DNA from: Tethya wilhelma
Taxonomy: Eukaryota > Porifera > Demospongiae > Tethyida > Tethyidae
Assembly: GCA_964030475.1 (NCBI GenBank)
Contig: CAXIPT010000004.1
Span: 3,087,455-3,151,454, forward strand
DNA length: 64,000 nt
Direction of reading: 5' to 3'
Shown here: one piece after another, positions 23,260 through 34,396 of the stretch
How the letters are laid out: the number at the start of each line of letters is the position of its first letter
Position numbering within the stretch: position 1 is the first letter of the stretch
Notes under the pieces: generated by a model
The model's input: only the letters and a program-made list of their open reading frames with translations
Database searches by the model: none
Told to the model about the DNA's origin: nothing
Made by a program: the position numbers and the translations under genes

Positions 23260-24030
23260 NACCTCACCATAAAGATAAGCAAAGAACTTCATGAATGTAA
23301 ACTTCATCAGCTCTACTTGTGGCTACTTTCTTTGCTGACAATTTCTTGATTTGTTCGGCAGTATATTGAATCCTCATCATGCATGCACCAATCTATGGAA
23401 AGATGGTGAATGAAAGAAGAGAAAAATTAGAATATATATGAAAATATATGGATAAATTGAGTGATTGATATAGTGTCTACCAGGTGCTACTGAGTATGAG
23501 AAATATTGAACAAGTGTATACATTTCCAATAAAACCCCACCTGTTGAGTCTTACAAATTATTCTTCTCTAAGTCAATAATGACAGCTTCCCCCATTGTTT
23601 TCATGGTATCAATCTGTTTGAGACAGGCAGGCTGCAAAGAATGACATATTTACGATTATAATCAAACTAGATATCTCAATTACATTAAACAATTAAGTAA
23701 AATCCAAGCTAGGTTGTACATTTGGGGCTAAAGGCATGGCTCACATGTAGCCACCTATAAAGCTACTACATATGGTAAAGGGTCACTACTCAGACTTCTA
23801 GTACCAGTACAGTACCTGCCACTCAAAGGGATAGAGCAGTGCCATGAGGGCGTGTGCACATCCTGACAGCAAGCTGAGAGAGTGAGCACAATCCTTCCCT
23901 CCATGAGTAGAGATGACAACTTGTTCGCTGACTCAGAGTTGAGAAGAGTAAGGAAAAACTGATGTACATATTCCAGTCGTGAATCCATCTGTCTATCAAA
24001 CTGAAGGGTCTCCAGTCCTGTATCATTAGC
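23110..24030 (-). pseudogene. DENND2-like copy B (degenerate)
   Basis: Remnants in the order of copy C. The last exon, 23174-23110 (ending CQEIEM), is open. Exon e3 is scrambled (about 23400-23263, next to the N at 23260). Exon e4, 23631-23541, has lost about 74 internal bases. Exon e5, 24030-23816, is 215 instead of 228 bases and frameshifts within the SSLLMEGR segment. Exon e2 is lost at the gap and exons e6-e9 are not found upstream. Several separate lesions mean no DENN protein can be made. The family normally acts as exchange factors for Rab GTPases. Confidence 0.78.
23226..23260. repeat. (CA)n microsatellite ending in single-N gap
   Basis: A CA repeat ends at one N (23260). The gap falls where exon e2 of DENN copy B would be expected. 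Confidence 0.95.
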
Positions 24031-24810
24031 CTGTGGTTGTGTGTATGTGTGTAAATAATGTACATAGTTTAGAAAGTGAAAACTAGTATGCCATTGGCAT
24101 AGGTGAATCGATTCATCCTACGGAATGCATATGTACATGCACGTCAATCTGTAATGATAATCACAGCTAGTGTAACATAAGTTTTCAAAAAAATGTTTGA
24201 CAACAGCTATAGGCTTCACTCTCAGACGTGTTTACTATATTATTAGCATGAAAAGAGGGGGCTGTTAAGTTGGCATTCTGTAGCAATAAAACTCTGTCAC
24301 ACACAAACACTCAATGTTACATATAAATGACTTTGTGCCTGAATGAATGGATTAGATACTGATATCAGTATGACATAGTTGCCAACCCATTTTGTTGCAA
24401 TAGTTCAAAGTGCAAAATGCTTCTTAGCATAGTGATTGTGAACTAGCGCTTCAGAAAGCTTGTTATTCGGCTTTTTCAATAGGTTTGAGACACTGTTTGT
24501 CATCACAGAGTTGCTAAAAGTGCTACACTTTTGAACAAAAGTGGGACATTTTACTGCTTTTGGAGCAGGTCGGGACACGGTGGGACCGAGGTCAAACAAG
24601 CGGGACTTCCCCACTTCACATACACACACACATAATAGTCTCACAATTGACCTCACCACCCTGATAGCATCCAACCATTTCTCACACAACACTAACTATA
24701 CTGTGTATACACCCATAGCAACAGTAATGCTGTAAATAGACAACAACTGCAACCACAATACAATCACAAGTCATGACTGTGGGCTCTGTAAATACTAGTT
24801 GACCTCTGAC

Positions 24811-24958
24811 CTCTTCCTTGGTGATCTTCTGTCTTGTTGTGTGGCTACCCATGGAGGAGGTGAGGGAGACCAGGCTGGCTCCACTGATCCTGCGAGACAA
24901 GTGACGAGTGAACCTCTTCTGGACCTCCTTCACCAGTTCATCTGTTATCTTTGAGGGA
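24811..24958 (-). CDS. DENN-side 5' exon module (best preserved copy)
   Basis: An open exon between acceptor ACAG| and donor GAG|GTCAGAGG encodes 49 residues including ITDELVKEVQKRF and RHLSRRISGASLVSL. It is not a known domain to me. Two paralogous copies lie at 18598-18700 (-) and 10566-10675 (+), each divergent from a K gene. It may be an N-terminal exon of the DENND2-like gene, or of a separate gene. A nearby minus-strand frame around 24640-24692 (CEKWLDAIRVV) may be a neighbouring exon. Confidence 0.45.
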
Positions 24959-25129
24959 CTGTCAGTGTGGGTGTGTGAATGGTGTAATTCAACTCTTACT
25001 TTAGCTCACCTCTTAATTCCATTGCATACAGCCATAGTATGTGTGTACTTTCAGTTACATGACGTCAATGTCCCTACCTCTTCCCTGTCCTTGTTTCCTT
25101 TGGAGTCAGAGTGCCACGCCCACTTTGTT

Positions 25130-25400
25130 TCCATACGGCCTTCAGATTTAGATGTGTAACTTATGATGTGATGAGTGATTGGTTGAAGGTCTTAGGGGAT
25201 CTTCGGTTCCACAGAATCACTTCATGATCCTTTTCAAAGCTCGAAGTAGAGTTTTCTGGCTGAGATTCTGGCAGGCCAGACTGGTCTTGCCACGTGAGTA
25301 ATTTTGTACGCATGCGCAGTAGACAAGAGGTGGAGTTAGTACAAGCTCACAAGATAAACTGATCTCTTCTGTGTGGAGTCGGAAAAGACAAGTTTTCAAA
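25130..25400. promoter_or_regulatory. Shared promoter region, DENN module (-) and K2 (+)
   Basis: Contains CATACGGCCTTC (25132), GCCACGTGAG (25289), ACGCATGCGCAGTA (25308), GGTGGAGTT and GACAAGTTTTCAAAGTAAGT (from about 25387), in the same order as upstream of K1 and in the inverted K3 block. Spacers differ much more than these words do. Confidence 0.5.
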
Positions 25401-27196
25401 GTAAGTTTAAGTCTATGCAGTCTTATCCCATGTGGGTTAATTGGTTTATGTCATTCCTTTCCTCCAAAACCATACATAAACTCCCGTCCTAGTCCTATCT
25501 ACATGTAAAGGGGTGGATCTATCACAGAGCCTTTGGAGTGTAGAAGTTCAGAGTGTTGGTCCAGCCAGGCCTTATATTAAAGTTGCTCTGCCTCTGATAA
25601 TAAGCAATTTACAGTCTGGGTAGTGACTAGCTGGTTACTGACTAGCTTACACCTGTTGATTGAGTTTACTATGTGGACGACGATGAATTAATTTTTCTAT
25701 ATTATTATGTACTGTGTGTAGACTCTTATTAAGGTGCCCCTACAAATATGTGCCACCTGGCATTTCGGACACACTATTTTACCTCCTAACATGTATATTG
25801 AAATATATTGAAACTTTTGCAACATGCCTCTAGCCAGATATAATTTTTGACCTCCCAAAAACATTCCTCAGAATTTTCTCCAAGGGTCAATCATAGTTAT
25901 TTTCGGAACCCTTTAATTAGAATCTATACAGTTGTCTCAGCATTGATCCATGGAGGGTCCAGTGTTCATCATACAAGAGTCAGAGTCATTGGGTATGCAT
26001 GTAGCTATAGTGTCTCAGGTTATGTTTTAACTAAGGCCACTCCAGGTGGTAGTCTGGTTTCTGGTCCTTCACTCACGTCAACTAGACAATTACAGCTCCA
26101 AATTTCACCATTATTGCTACTATACATGTGCAGTACTCATTTTGGACCAATTGGTAAATCTTCTACAAATAATAAAGTGCTTACTAGTAGAGATTATTTG
26201 AAATTCGTGATAAAAAAAAGAACAAAATTGTTATCTACAGCTATGGCATGCTTGCTCTTTGTTGTGTGTAGCATATTGCAATAATGATGTAACCCACCCA
26301 CCTGCCGCTTGACTACTGGGGAAATCCCATGACACTCCACCCTGTCATACTGTGCATTGTCCAAGTGTACAAAAATTACAATTTTACTGGCAGGCCTGAT
26401 TAGTATAACATTGTGGTCATAATATTATTGGGGGTGGGGGGTCTAACATTGTTATTCTATTCTTGTGAGTTACTTTTATCATAATATTATGACATTCCTT
26501 CTACCCAACTTCCAAAATAATTCGAGCTAGATATTATCCTCCATGTGTAATCACATTATACTCAGAGCATGACTCCTTCCATTGGTTCTATTCAGTTTAT
26601 GCCAAGGTAGTGGGTCCAGCTAAGGTGACCTTCCCGTATATCATATATCGTTTATAAATTTGGCATATTTACTCAGGTGATCTTCAATATCAGAGTGTAT
26701 TTAATTATGATGGCCAATGAATTTACATATCCCATGACCATGTTCAACAAACATTGATAACCATGCAGGCATGCATATATAATTTTGATAATCACATTAG
26801 CACATGTTATTATGTTGTACACATAGGTTGCATTCTATACAGAGTATCACAGTCAGAACTGCTATAAACACATATCCTGTTTGACATTAAACTGATGACA
26901 ACAAAAGATGAAATGACATGTTATTCAAACAGTTATAAATTTTTGTTGTTGATTTTCCCTTTTTATTTCTGTTTATTACTTATTAAGATTATATACTTTT
27001 CCTCATGATTTATGTGTAAGTCATTTGGCTCAACAGAAAAACTGATCAATCATCCGAAAATCGAAAATCCTAACAGCACATACCTGAGCCCTGTGTACAA
27101 ATTGTGAAACAATCGAACACATAAGATCAATAGTCAATAATAGACCTCATAAGCAGGCCATAAGTTGTCTACAAACTAATTGAACACTAACCAACA
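25401..27196. other. K2 upstream region or 5' UTR intron
   Basis: No gene is supported. A 145-codon open frame (25847-26284) has no ATG at its start and no recognisable domain. If the conserved donor at about 25401 is used, most of this stretch is an intron in the 5' UTR of K2. Confidence 0.5.
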
Positions 27197-29398
27197 ATGG
27201 CTTCAAGACTAGTTGGAGGTGGTGATGTTGAGTTCAAGTTTGAAAGAGTTCAACTCTTTAAGAATCAAACTCTTGGAACAGGATCCTATGGAGCTGTTTG
27301 CAAGGCTAAATGCGATCAACTACCCTGTGCTGCTAAACTACTCTACCCAGTTCTCTTTGATTTGAACATTACACCACAACAAGCTCAACAACCAGGCAGA
27401 GAACACAGACAACCACAAAGAATATTTGAGGCTGAATGTCGTTTCCTCAGCCAGATCAAACACCCAAACATTGTACAATGTCTCGGTACGTATCGGGATC
27501 CTGAAACCAATGCACCTGTGCTTCTAATGGAGCTCATGGACGAGAGCCTCACCCACTTCCTAGAGACACCACAAAATAATGTCCTACTGCATATTCAAGT
27601 GAACATTCTACACGACACAGCATTGGCCCTGGCATTTCTACACACTAATGGTATAACCCACCGTGACTTGTCAGGGAACAATGTCCTGCTAATTGCTGGG
27701 AGTCGAGCTAAAGTGACAGACTTTGGAATGTCTAGATTTGCTGACTCAGCACCTCACCTTGCCACTATCACTCAGTGTCCAGGTACCCCAGCCTACATGC
27801 CTCCTGAAACTCTCAGTAAGCCTCCAAAATATTCCGAAAAACTTGATTGCTTCAGTTTTGGAGTACTTATTGTCCAGACCATCACACGAGAATTTCCTGA
27901 TCCAGCGGATCAACATCAAACCATGGAATTTCCTCATCCAACACAACCATCTCAGAGAATTCAAGCACTTATTTGTGTCCCTGAACTTGAACGTCGTCAA
28001 TCTCACATCAGTCTCATCCCTGAAGCCCACCCTCTCCGACCAATTGCACTTGACTGTCTAAAGGACAGTGATATTGAAAGACCTACAGCTCAACAACTTT
28101 GTGAGAGGCTAGAACAACTTAAAACCACCCCTCTGTATGCTTCCAGCGTTCGTCAGATCAGAGATAGAGACCTCCTAGTACAATCACAAAGAGAAACCAT
28201 TCAAGAGAACCAGAAACAACTGCAAGACAAGCAACAAACAATTCAAGACAAAGATGAGCAACTAAGAAGAGTGGAACAAGAAAACAAACGACTACAAACA
28301 CAAATTGGACAACTCAAACAACAAGTTGACTCAAGTGAAGAGTTGGTTGCTGAGTTCCAACAAGGAATGACAGACAAAGACAGACAAATCCAACAGCTCC
28401 AAACTCAACTACAACAACTAGAACTGAAATCAGACCAACAGCAACCACAGCCAGAAGAGAGAAAGAAGACAGATCCGAAAGAATTAAAGTTGACATGGAG
28501 AAAGGGTCCAAAGGCACCTAAAGTAATGATGAGAGGGTCTTGTGTGCTCATAGGAAATGTCGCCTATTTCAATACCTTGGATATTTTCTCTAGTCAATAT
28601 ATCTACTTGTTTCAATGTCACACTACACGGTGGTCTAGTTCATTACAGTGTCCTAATAATCATTCCACACTTACGAATATCAACAACATGCTCACAACAA
28701 TAGGTGGAACGGATCCAATAAGGTACGCTGACACTAACAAGGTGATGACCTACCATGACCAAAAGTGGGTGGAGCTTTATCCTCCAATGCCTACAGAGAG
28801 GAAGTGGGCTGCAGTTCTCTCCACTACCACCCATGTGGTCGTCATAGGAGGAAGGAGGATCCAGACTGGTGGCAAGGCACTCAATACTACTGAAATACTC
28901 AATATTGAAACCATGCAGTGGAGTAAAGCAACTCCACTCCCTTATGGGATCAGCAGTGCTTCAGCAACACTATGTCAAGGGACTCTCTACTTGATGGGTG
29001 TGGATGGTATCACTGACTCTAAATATCACTACTCTGTACTCTCTTGTCAACTGAGAGATCTTGTGGAACAATCAACACCTAGCACACAAAGACTGCCATC
29101 TTCCCCGCACTCTAAAGTGTGGCACAGACTTCCTGACCTACCAGTGAGGCGCTCTACCTCTGTAACAGTTCAAGGCCATGTCCTAGCCATTGGGGGTAGA
29201 GATAAACAAAACAAGGATTCATCTCTCATACACAGATATGATCAAGAAAGGAACCAATGGGTTGTCATTAACAACATGACCATTGCTAGGTCAGCCTGCC
29301 TGGCTACTGTTCTCCCTGACAACAACCTCCTTGTTGTTGGAGGAGTCACTGAGGGCGGGAAAGAGACAGATGAAACTGAAATTGCTAAAGTTACCTAA
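27197..29398 (+). CDS. K2: intact TKL-type protein kinase - coiled coil - kelch protein
   Basis: A single open exon of 733 codons, starting ATGGCTTC as in K1 and K3. Kinase domain residues about 18-330: P-loop GTGSYGAV (27-34), lysine 47 in CAAKLL, HRD 155-157 in THRDLSGNN, DFG 175-177, and GTPAYMPPE in place of APE. All catalytic motifs are present, so activity is expected. Residues about 330-435 are a Gln/Glu/Lys-rich coiled coil. Residues about 445-733 form kelch blades such as TTIGGTD, VVIGGRR, YLMGVDG, LAIGGRD and LLVVGGV. A role in phosphorylation signalling with kelch-mediated partner binding is inferred. The coding region has no intron, unlike K0, whose domains are in the reverse order. 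It is convergent with DENN copy C. Confidence 0.9.
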   Translation: MASRLVGGGDVEFKFERVQLFKNQTLGTGSYGAVCKAKCDQLPCAAKLLYPVLFDLNITPQQAQQPGREHRQPQRIFEAECRFLSQIKHPNIVQCLGTYRDPETNAPVLLMELMDESLTHFLETPQNNVLLHIQVNILHDTALALAFLHTNGITHRDLSGNNVLLIAGSRAKVTDFGMSRFADSAPHLATITQCPGTPAYMPPETLSKPPKYSEKLDCFSFGVLIVQTITREFPDPADQHQTMEFPHPTQPSQRIQALICVPELERRQSHISLIPEAHPLRPIALDCLKDSDIERPTAQQLCERLEQLKTTPLYASSVRQIRDRDLLVQSQRETIQENQKQLQDKQQTIQDKDEQLRRVEQENKRLQTQIGQLKQQVDSSEELVAEFQQGMTDKDRQIQQLQTQLQQLELKSDQQQPQPEERKKTDPKELKLTWRKGPKAPKVMMRGSCVLIGNVAYFNTLDIFSSQYIYLFQCHTTRWSSSLQCPNNHSTLTNINNMLTTIGGTDPIRYADTNKVMTYHDQKWVELYPPMPTERKWAAVLSTTTHVVVIGGRRIQTGGKALNTTEILNIETMQWSKATPLPYGISSASATLCQGTLYLMGVDGITDSKYHYSVLSCQLRDLVEQSTPSTQRLPSSPHSKVWHRLPDLPVRRSTSVTVQGHVLAIGGRDKQNKDSSLIHRYDQERNQWVVINNMTIARSACLATVLPDNNLLVVGGVTEGGKETDETEIAKVT

Positions 29399-29856
29399 TA
29401 TTGTGATTGATAAATTTTGATGTTTGATTATATATTGTTAATTTTATTACATTATGTTCAATTCTGAATCATTTTTTTAAGATTTTTAAATATAACTTTC
29501 AAAATTTAAATCAAACACACAAATAAACACACAAACACACACATGCAGCTACACATACCACTGACACTCAAACAACTCACAGGACAGTTGCTGTCTACAG
29601 AAGCTGGCTAAACAGATGGTAAAACTGTTCCAACTGGACAGTGTCTATTTCTTGGCTAGTCCTTTCTTGATCTTCCATCTGTCAAACCTTGACTTGGAAC
29701 TGAAACTAAAAATAAAGAGCAATAACCAAGATAATAATTTTATGTAATAAAAATAATGTCTGCATGGTTGGGAAGGAGTGCTATAGCACATACAGTACTA
29801 TTGTATGTATTGACTTTTATAAAAGATGGTATGTGTGTATTTTGGTTTAGAATGGC
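29399..29856. other. Convergent intergenic region, K2 / DENN C
   Basis: AT-rich and paralogous to 22666-23109. No gene is seen. Confidence 0.65.
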
Positions 29857-32032
29857 TTACATTTCAATTTCCTGACATCTCTCTTTTAGCTCTGGTAATT
29901 TTCTCTCAAACAAACCTGAAGATTAAAGGACATTAGCAACTGTTAAGTAACACTGATACTAACACTGTGGACACACACAAATTAACTCACTCTGAGCTGT
30001 AGTCTCAGCTTTGTTTGGATTCTCTCTCTGTTCTATGAACTCCTCAAACATTTGTGTTCTGTGAAATGCTTCCAAGAACCTTTTTGTTGACTTAGACGAA
30101 AACTTTTTGATGAACTCTGACCTCTGGAACTCTTTCTCTCCAGTTGATGGGTTCACTGTTTTCATGTGAGCCTTGTAGTCACCTGACATCATGTGATCAT
30201 GGTGGGTGTGGTCAATGTGGGACAAACATAATTATAGTAATGGCTATCTCAGTTAATTAATTAAGCTAGGAATTATAAGTTATCGGCAATTCTGGATTAA
30301 ATCTGCCATATCTACATTAATTTTATATATAAAGTATAGATCAAAACCTCTCTAATTCAAGCTGGTCTTAAAAAATAAATTGCTAGAAGTCAAAATATTA
30401 TAGCTATACATACTCAGTTTACACAGGCTACGCCGCAAGTAGCTAATTATAATATGGCACAAGCTATAGTTACACACTCACCGTAAAGATATGCAAAGAA
30501 CTTCATGAATGTATTGACAACTATTTCATCAGCTCTACTTGTGGTTGCTTTCTTTGCTGACGATTTTTTATACTCTGAAGTTATCACAGAGGAGCTCAAT
30601 GCGTGCTCTAAATACTGGAATAATTTGCTTGGAAGAATTGAATCCTCATCACCAATCTATAGGTTAATGCATGGGTGGAGAGAAATATTGAAAGCAAATT
30701 TTATTAATTTAGTGTTTGCTATAGACTCGAGTCAAATAACTTTATACGTAAAAATATTGAGCGAAGCAGTATACTTAGACACAGTGTACGTTTCACAATA
30801 AAGCCCACCTGTCTGACAAATTTCTTTTTCTCTAAGTCAATAATGACAGCTTCCTCCATTGTTTCCATGGTATCAATCTGTTTGATACAGGCAGGGCCAA
30901 TGCCAATGATATAAGGCAGAGGAGAACAGACAAAGTCAATGAGACTGTTTGGAAGAACTGGGATGAAGACATGCTGCAAAGAAAGATAAAATGACAGTGT
31001 TGTATACTACTGCATGGTAAAGGGTCACCACTCAGACTTGTAATGCCAGTATTGTAAGAGTACCTGCCACTCAAAGGGATAGAGCAGTGCCATGAGGGCG
31101 TGTGCACATCCTGACAGCAAGCTGAGAGAGTGAGCACAAAAGATGACCCTTCTCTCCATGAGTAGAGATGAGAACAACTTGATGACTTTTCGCTGGCTCA
31201 GAGTTGAGAAGAGTAAGGAGAAACTGACATGTTCCAGTCGTGAATCCATCGGTCTATCAAACTGAAGGGTCTCCAGTCCTGTGCCATTAGCCTATGTGTG
31301 TGCAAATAATTAGTCTAGATGTGTGACTTAGCTTTCTTAAGTTTAGAAAAAAATTGACCAACTGACTTACAGAAAAAGCTCTGACTTCAACACTGCGACC
31401 CTATGATGTGTACGTGTGTGTGTGAGTGTGTGTGTGTGTGTGTGTGCGTGTGTGTGTGTGCGTGTGCGTGTGTGTGTAATGTGCATGGACAAATCTGAAA
31501 GTTTTTAAGCATGCTATTACGATTTCCACTAACTGGTCTAGGGAAAGGATTGGCAACAATGGCCTTGAGGAAGGTGAACACAGCCATGGAAGACACCGCT
31601 CTTCTTCTCTCAACATGGTCAAGAATCTAGAGAGATAAAATTGATCTTGACATCAAAATATCTTATAATTAGAGCAGACGTACATTTTCATAGAGAGAGA
31701 AACACCCCAGTGGACTGACAATGCAATAACACTCTGGTAGGCGGGACTTGGAACCATCAGGCTGTATGGAGAGGGAAGGAGATTACAATCACACACAGAT
31801 TGACAATGTTCAACCACTATTTCTCTACTCTTGGTACACACTCAATCACAAAAGGGAGTCTCACCAGTAACCTCCGACAGTATCCAAACCTCCTGTGTCC
31901 CTCAATGTCTGTGAGTACAAAGGAGAAGCTCTCACTGTTGTAGCTCTTGGTGGGTTTCCACTGCTCTATGTCAGGGAAGCAGAACTGGGGGATGGACTGA
32001 AGGGCTGAGTCTTTACCAGAGAATGGACAAGT
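29857..32032 (-). CDS. DENND2-like Rab guanine-nucleotide exchange factor, copy C (5' partial)
   Basis: Nine clean exons with consistent phases: e8 32032-31865, e7 31761-31684, e6 31626-31534, microexon 31400-31371, e5 31291-31064, e4 30973-30809, e3 30656-30482, e2 30182-29991, last 29915-29857. They encode in order the end of the uDENN domain (IPQFCFPD, GHRRFGYCRRLL) and the core DENN (ANPFPRP, SSLLMERRVIFCAHSLSLL, ALLYPFEWQ, HVFIPVLPNSLIDFV). The dDENN follows (KKFSSKSTKRFLEAFHRTQM, FIEQRE, SLFERKLPEL) and the end CQEIEM. The order and spacing match the DENND2 subfamily, which activates Rab GTPases in membrane traffic. All exons are open. The 5' end is cut by the gap at 32160-32190, so the start, the first uDENN exon and the N-terminal region are missing. 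Confidence 0.88.
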
Positions 32033-32159
32033 CTAGAGAGGGAGAAAGATTGCATGATCACTCATACAGAATACATATACATATGCTAAGTCATTCTAGT
32101 GACTTATATGCACCAGTATATCTTGCTCTCCTCATGTTAATGTACACACACACACACAC

Positions 32160-32190
32160 NNNNNNNNNNNNNNNNNNNNNNNNNNNNNNN
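32160..32190. other. Assembly gap (31 N)
   Basis: Thirty-one N following a (CA)n tract. It separates the 5' side of DENN copy C from the 3' side of copy D, so upstream exons of C may be missing. Confidence 0.98.
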
Positions 32191-32595
32191 AGCTGTTTTT
32201 CTTACTAGAAATTGATAGAAACTGCTTTCTATCGCAAATGCACGGGGTAAGATGGTAAATCGCTCCTTCCATTCAGTTATATGGCGCACGTGATTGGAAT
32301 TTGCAATAATTACTCGACCTTTTTGACCCTGTCGAACCTCCTCTGGGACAAACATATAATAAGTAATGGATATCTCAGTTTATTAAGCTAGGAATTAAGT
32401 TATCAGCAATTCTGGATTAAATCCAGCTGCCCTATCTAATTTATTATAAAGTATAGATCAAAGAACTGAGTGTTTATGGCTATAATAATTATTATGACTT
32501 CTAGCTATTTATTTTTTTAAGACCAGCTTGAAGAAAGGTTTTGCTAATGCAAAAAGCTAATAACAATTGGGTACAAGTTATAATCACACACTCAC

Positions 32596-33723
32596 CATAA
32601 AGATAAGCAAAGAACTTCATGAATATATTGACGACTATTTCATCAGCTCTACTTGTGGCTGCTTTCTTTGCTGACGATTTTTTATACACTGAAGTTATCA
32701 CAGAGGAGCTCAATGCGTGTTCTAAATACTGGAACAATTTGCTTGGAAGAATTGAATCCTCATTACCAATCTAGAGGGTAATGTGTGGGTGGAGAGAAAT
32801 ATTGAAAGCGAATTTTATTAGCTAGTGTTTGCTGTAAACTCAAGTCAAATAACTTCATACATGTATGTAAAAAAATATTGAGTGAAACAGTATACTTATA
32901 GACACAGTGTATGTTTCACAATAAAGCTCACCTGTCTGACAAATTTCTTTTTCTCTAAGTCAATAATGACAGCTTCCTCCATTGTTTCCATGGTATCAAT
33001 CTGTTTGATACAGGCAGGGCCAATACCAATGATATAAGGCAGAGGAGAACAGACAAAGTCAATGAGACTGTTTGGAAGAACTGCGATGAAGACATGCTGC
33101 AAAGAAAGATGAAATGACAATGTTATTCAAAGCTATAAAGCCACTAGATGGTAAAGGGTCATCACACAGGTTTGCAATGCCAGTATAGTACCTGCCACTC
33201 AAAGGGATAGAGCAGTGCCATGAGTGCGTGTGGACATCCTGACATGATATCTATTCATGGGATCAACATTCATGGTCATGGATACACAAAGTTGCCATTT
33301 TAAAAAATAGAACCTACTCTTTTAGGATATTACAAACTAAACTTCATATGGTACTGCTTTCAGTGACAATCCAGACCTATAGTACAGTGGGTGCTTTATT
33401 GTAGCTACCAAGAAGAAGGCTTTTGCTATAGGCTCAAAACTGATAACTTTATCAATGCATATAATAATAAAAAAAAATAGATTACCTTTTTCATAGACAC
33501 ATGTCGTAGCTTTGGCACATACTCTAAAGGAAGAAGAAACACAAAGAAACACAAAGATGAAACAAATAATTATAAATCATAGTATGAACATCACACACAA
33601 ACATCTCTAGGACTGTAACAACCATCAAGTAGTTTGCACGTTGATGTGACTCACTGATAGTCCCTCCTTTCTCGTCATCACTGCTACTGTCACTGATGTC
33701 GTCTTCCTCTTCTAATGGTGGAG
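32596..33723 (-). pseudogene. DENND2-like copy D with internal deletion
   Basis: Retained exons: e11 33723-33655 (acidic, EEEDDISDSSSDDEKGG), e10 33523-33486 (PKLRHVSMKK), e5 fragment 33244-33192, e4 33096-32932 and e3 32770-32596. Inside e5 the sequence jumps at 33244/33245 from ...CATCCTGACA into sequence matching the intron upstream of e10 in copy F (about 35410). A single deletion of e9, e8, e7, e6, the microexon and most of e5 explains this. Exon e2 and the last exon are also missing next to the gap at 32160-32190. Surviving exons are still open, so the deletion looks recent. Confidence 0.8.
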
Positions 33724-33846
33724 CTGTGAGGGTGTGTGGGTGTGGAGGGGTGATAGTGTGAGAGTGTGATGATACAAGGACATGTGGAGTGAGTACATGC
33801 ATACGTATGTAAAAATGAGTAGGAGGGTGGGAAGGTGCATACACAC

Positions 33847-34213
33847 CAGGGCCGTAGCAAGCGGTCCGGCAGGTCCGGTTTTGGCCGGACCACTTTTTTG
33901 CTCGTGAAATATGGTAAAGGTCGTTTGTGCAATTATTCGGAGTTCGGCTGCAATGCAGTTGGCATCGATTCTGCATGATTTAAAGCGCCTGTGTGCTGCA
34001 TATAGCTGTAACTAGGTCATATAAAGTGGCTATCTAGACAAATTATAGACTTAACTACTTATTCAGTGAGTAAATTTAGTGTGTGATGCATGCGGCACGC
34101 ATAATTCAAGCCATACGTAACAATTAATATCCGGTCACGCCCACACCACACCCACTTTGAGCCCCACCCACATCCTGTGCCTGACCACTCTGAAGCAGCT
34201 TGCTACGGGCCTG
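33847..34213. mobile_element. 367-bp hAT-like non-autonomous element
   Basis: Left end CAGGGCCGTAGCAAGC and right end GCTTGCTACGGGCCTG are terminal inverted repeats of 16 bases with one mismatch. CAGGG-type ends are typical of hAT elements. The target duplication cannot be judged because the flanks are CA repeats (ATACACAC and CACACACA). The interior has no transposase. It interrupts the sequence upstream of exon e11 of DENN copy D. Confidence 0.72.
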
Positions 34214-34216
34214 CAC

Positions 34217-34277
<61 letters not shown>

Positions 34278-34278
34278 N

Positions 34279-34338
<60 letters not shown>

Positions 34339-34341
34339 GTG
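34214..34341. repeat. (CA)n / N / (GT)n microsatellite junction
   Basis: CA repeat to 34277, a single N at 34278, then GT repeat to about 34341. The strand switch suggests two different repeats, from two contigs, joined at the gap. Confidence 0.92.
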
Positions 34342-34396
34342 ATATGCATGGACGAATCTGAAAGTTTTTAAGCATGCTATTACGATTGCCACTAAC

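Noticed and set aside
25847..26284. 145-codon open frame upstream of K2
   Set aside because: Begins without ATG, shows no domain, and lies in a probable 5' UTR intron.
30505..30801. Plus-strand 98-codon frame
   Set aside because: Antisense of DENN exon e3 and its intron; the same sense exon is conserved in copies C and D.
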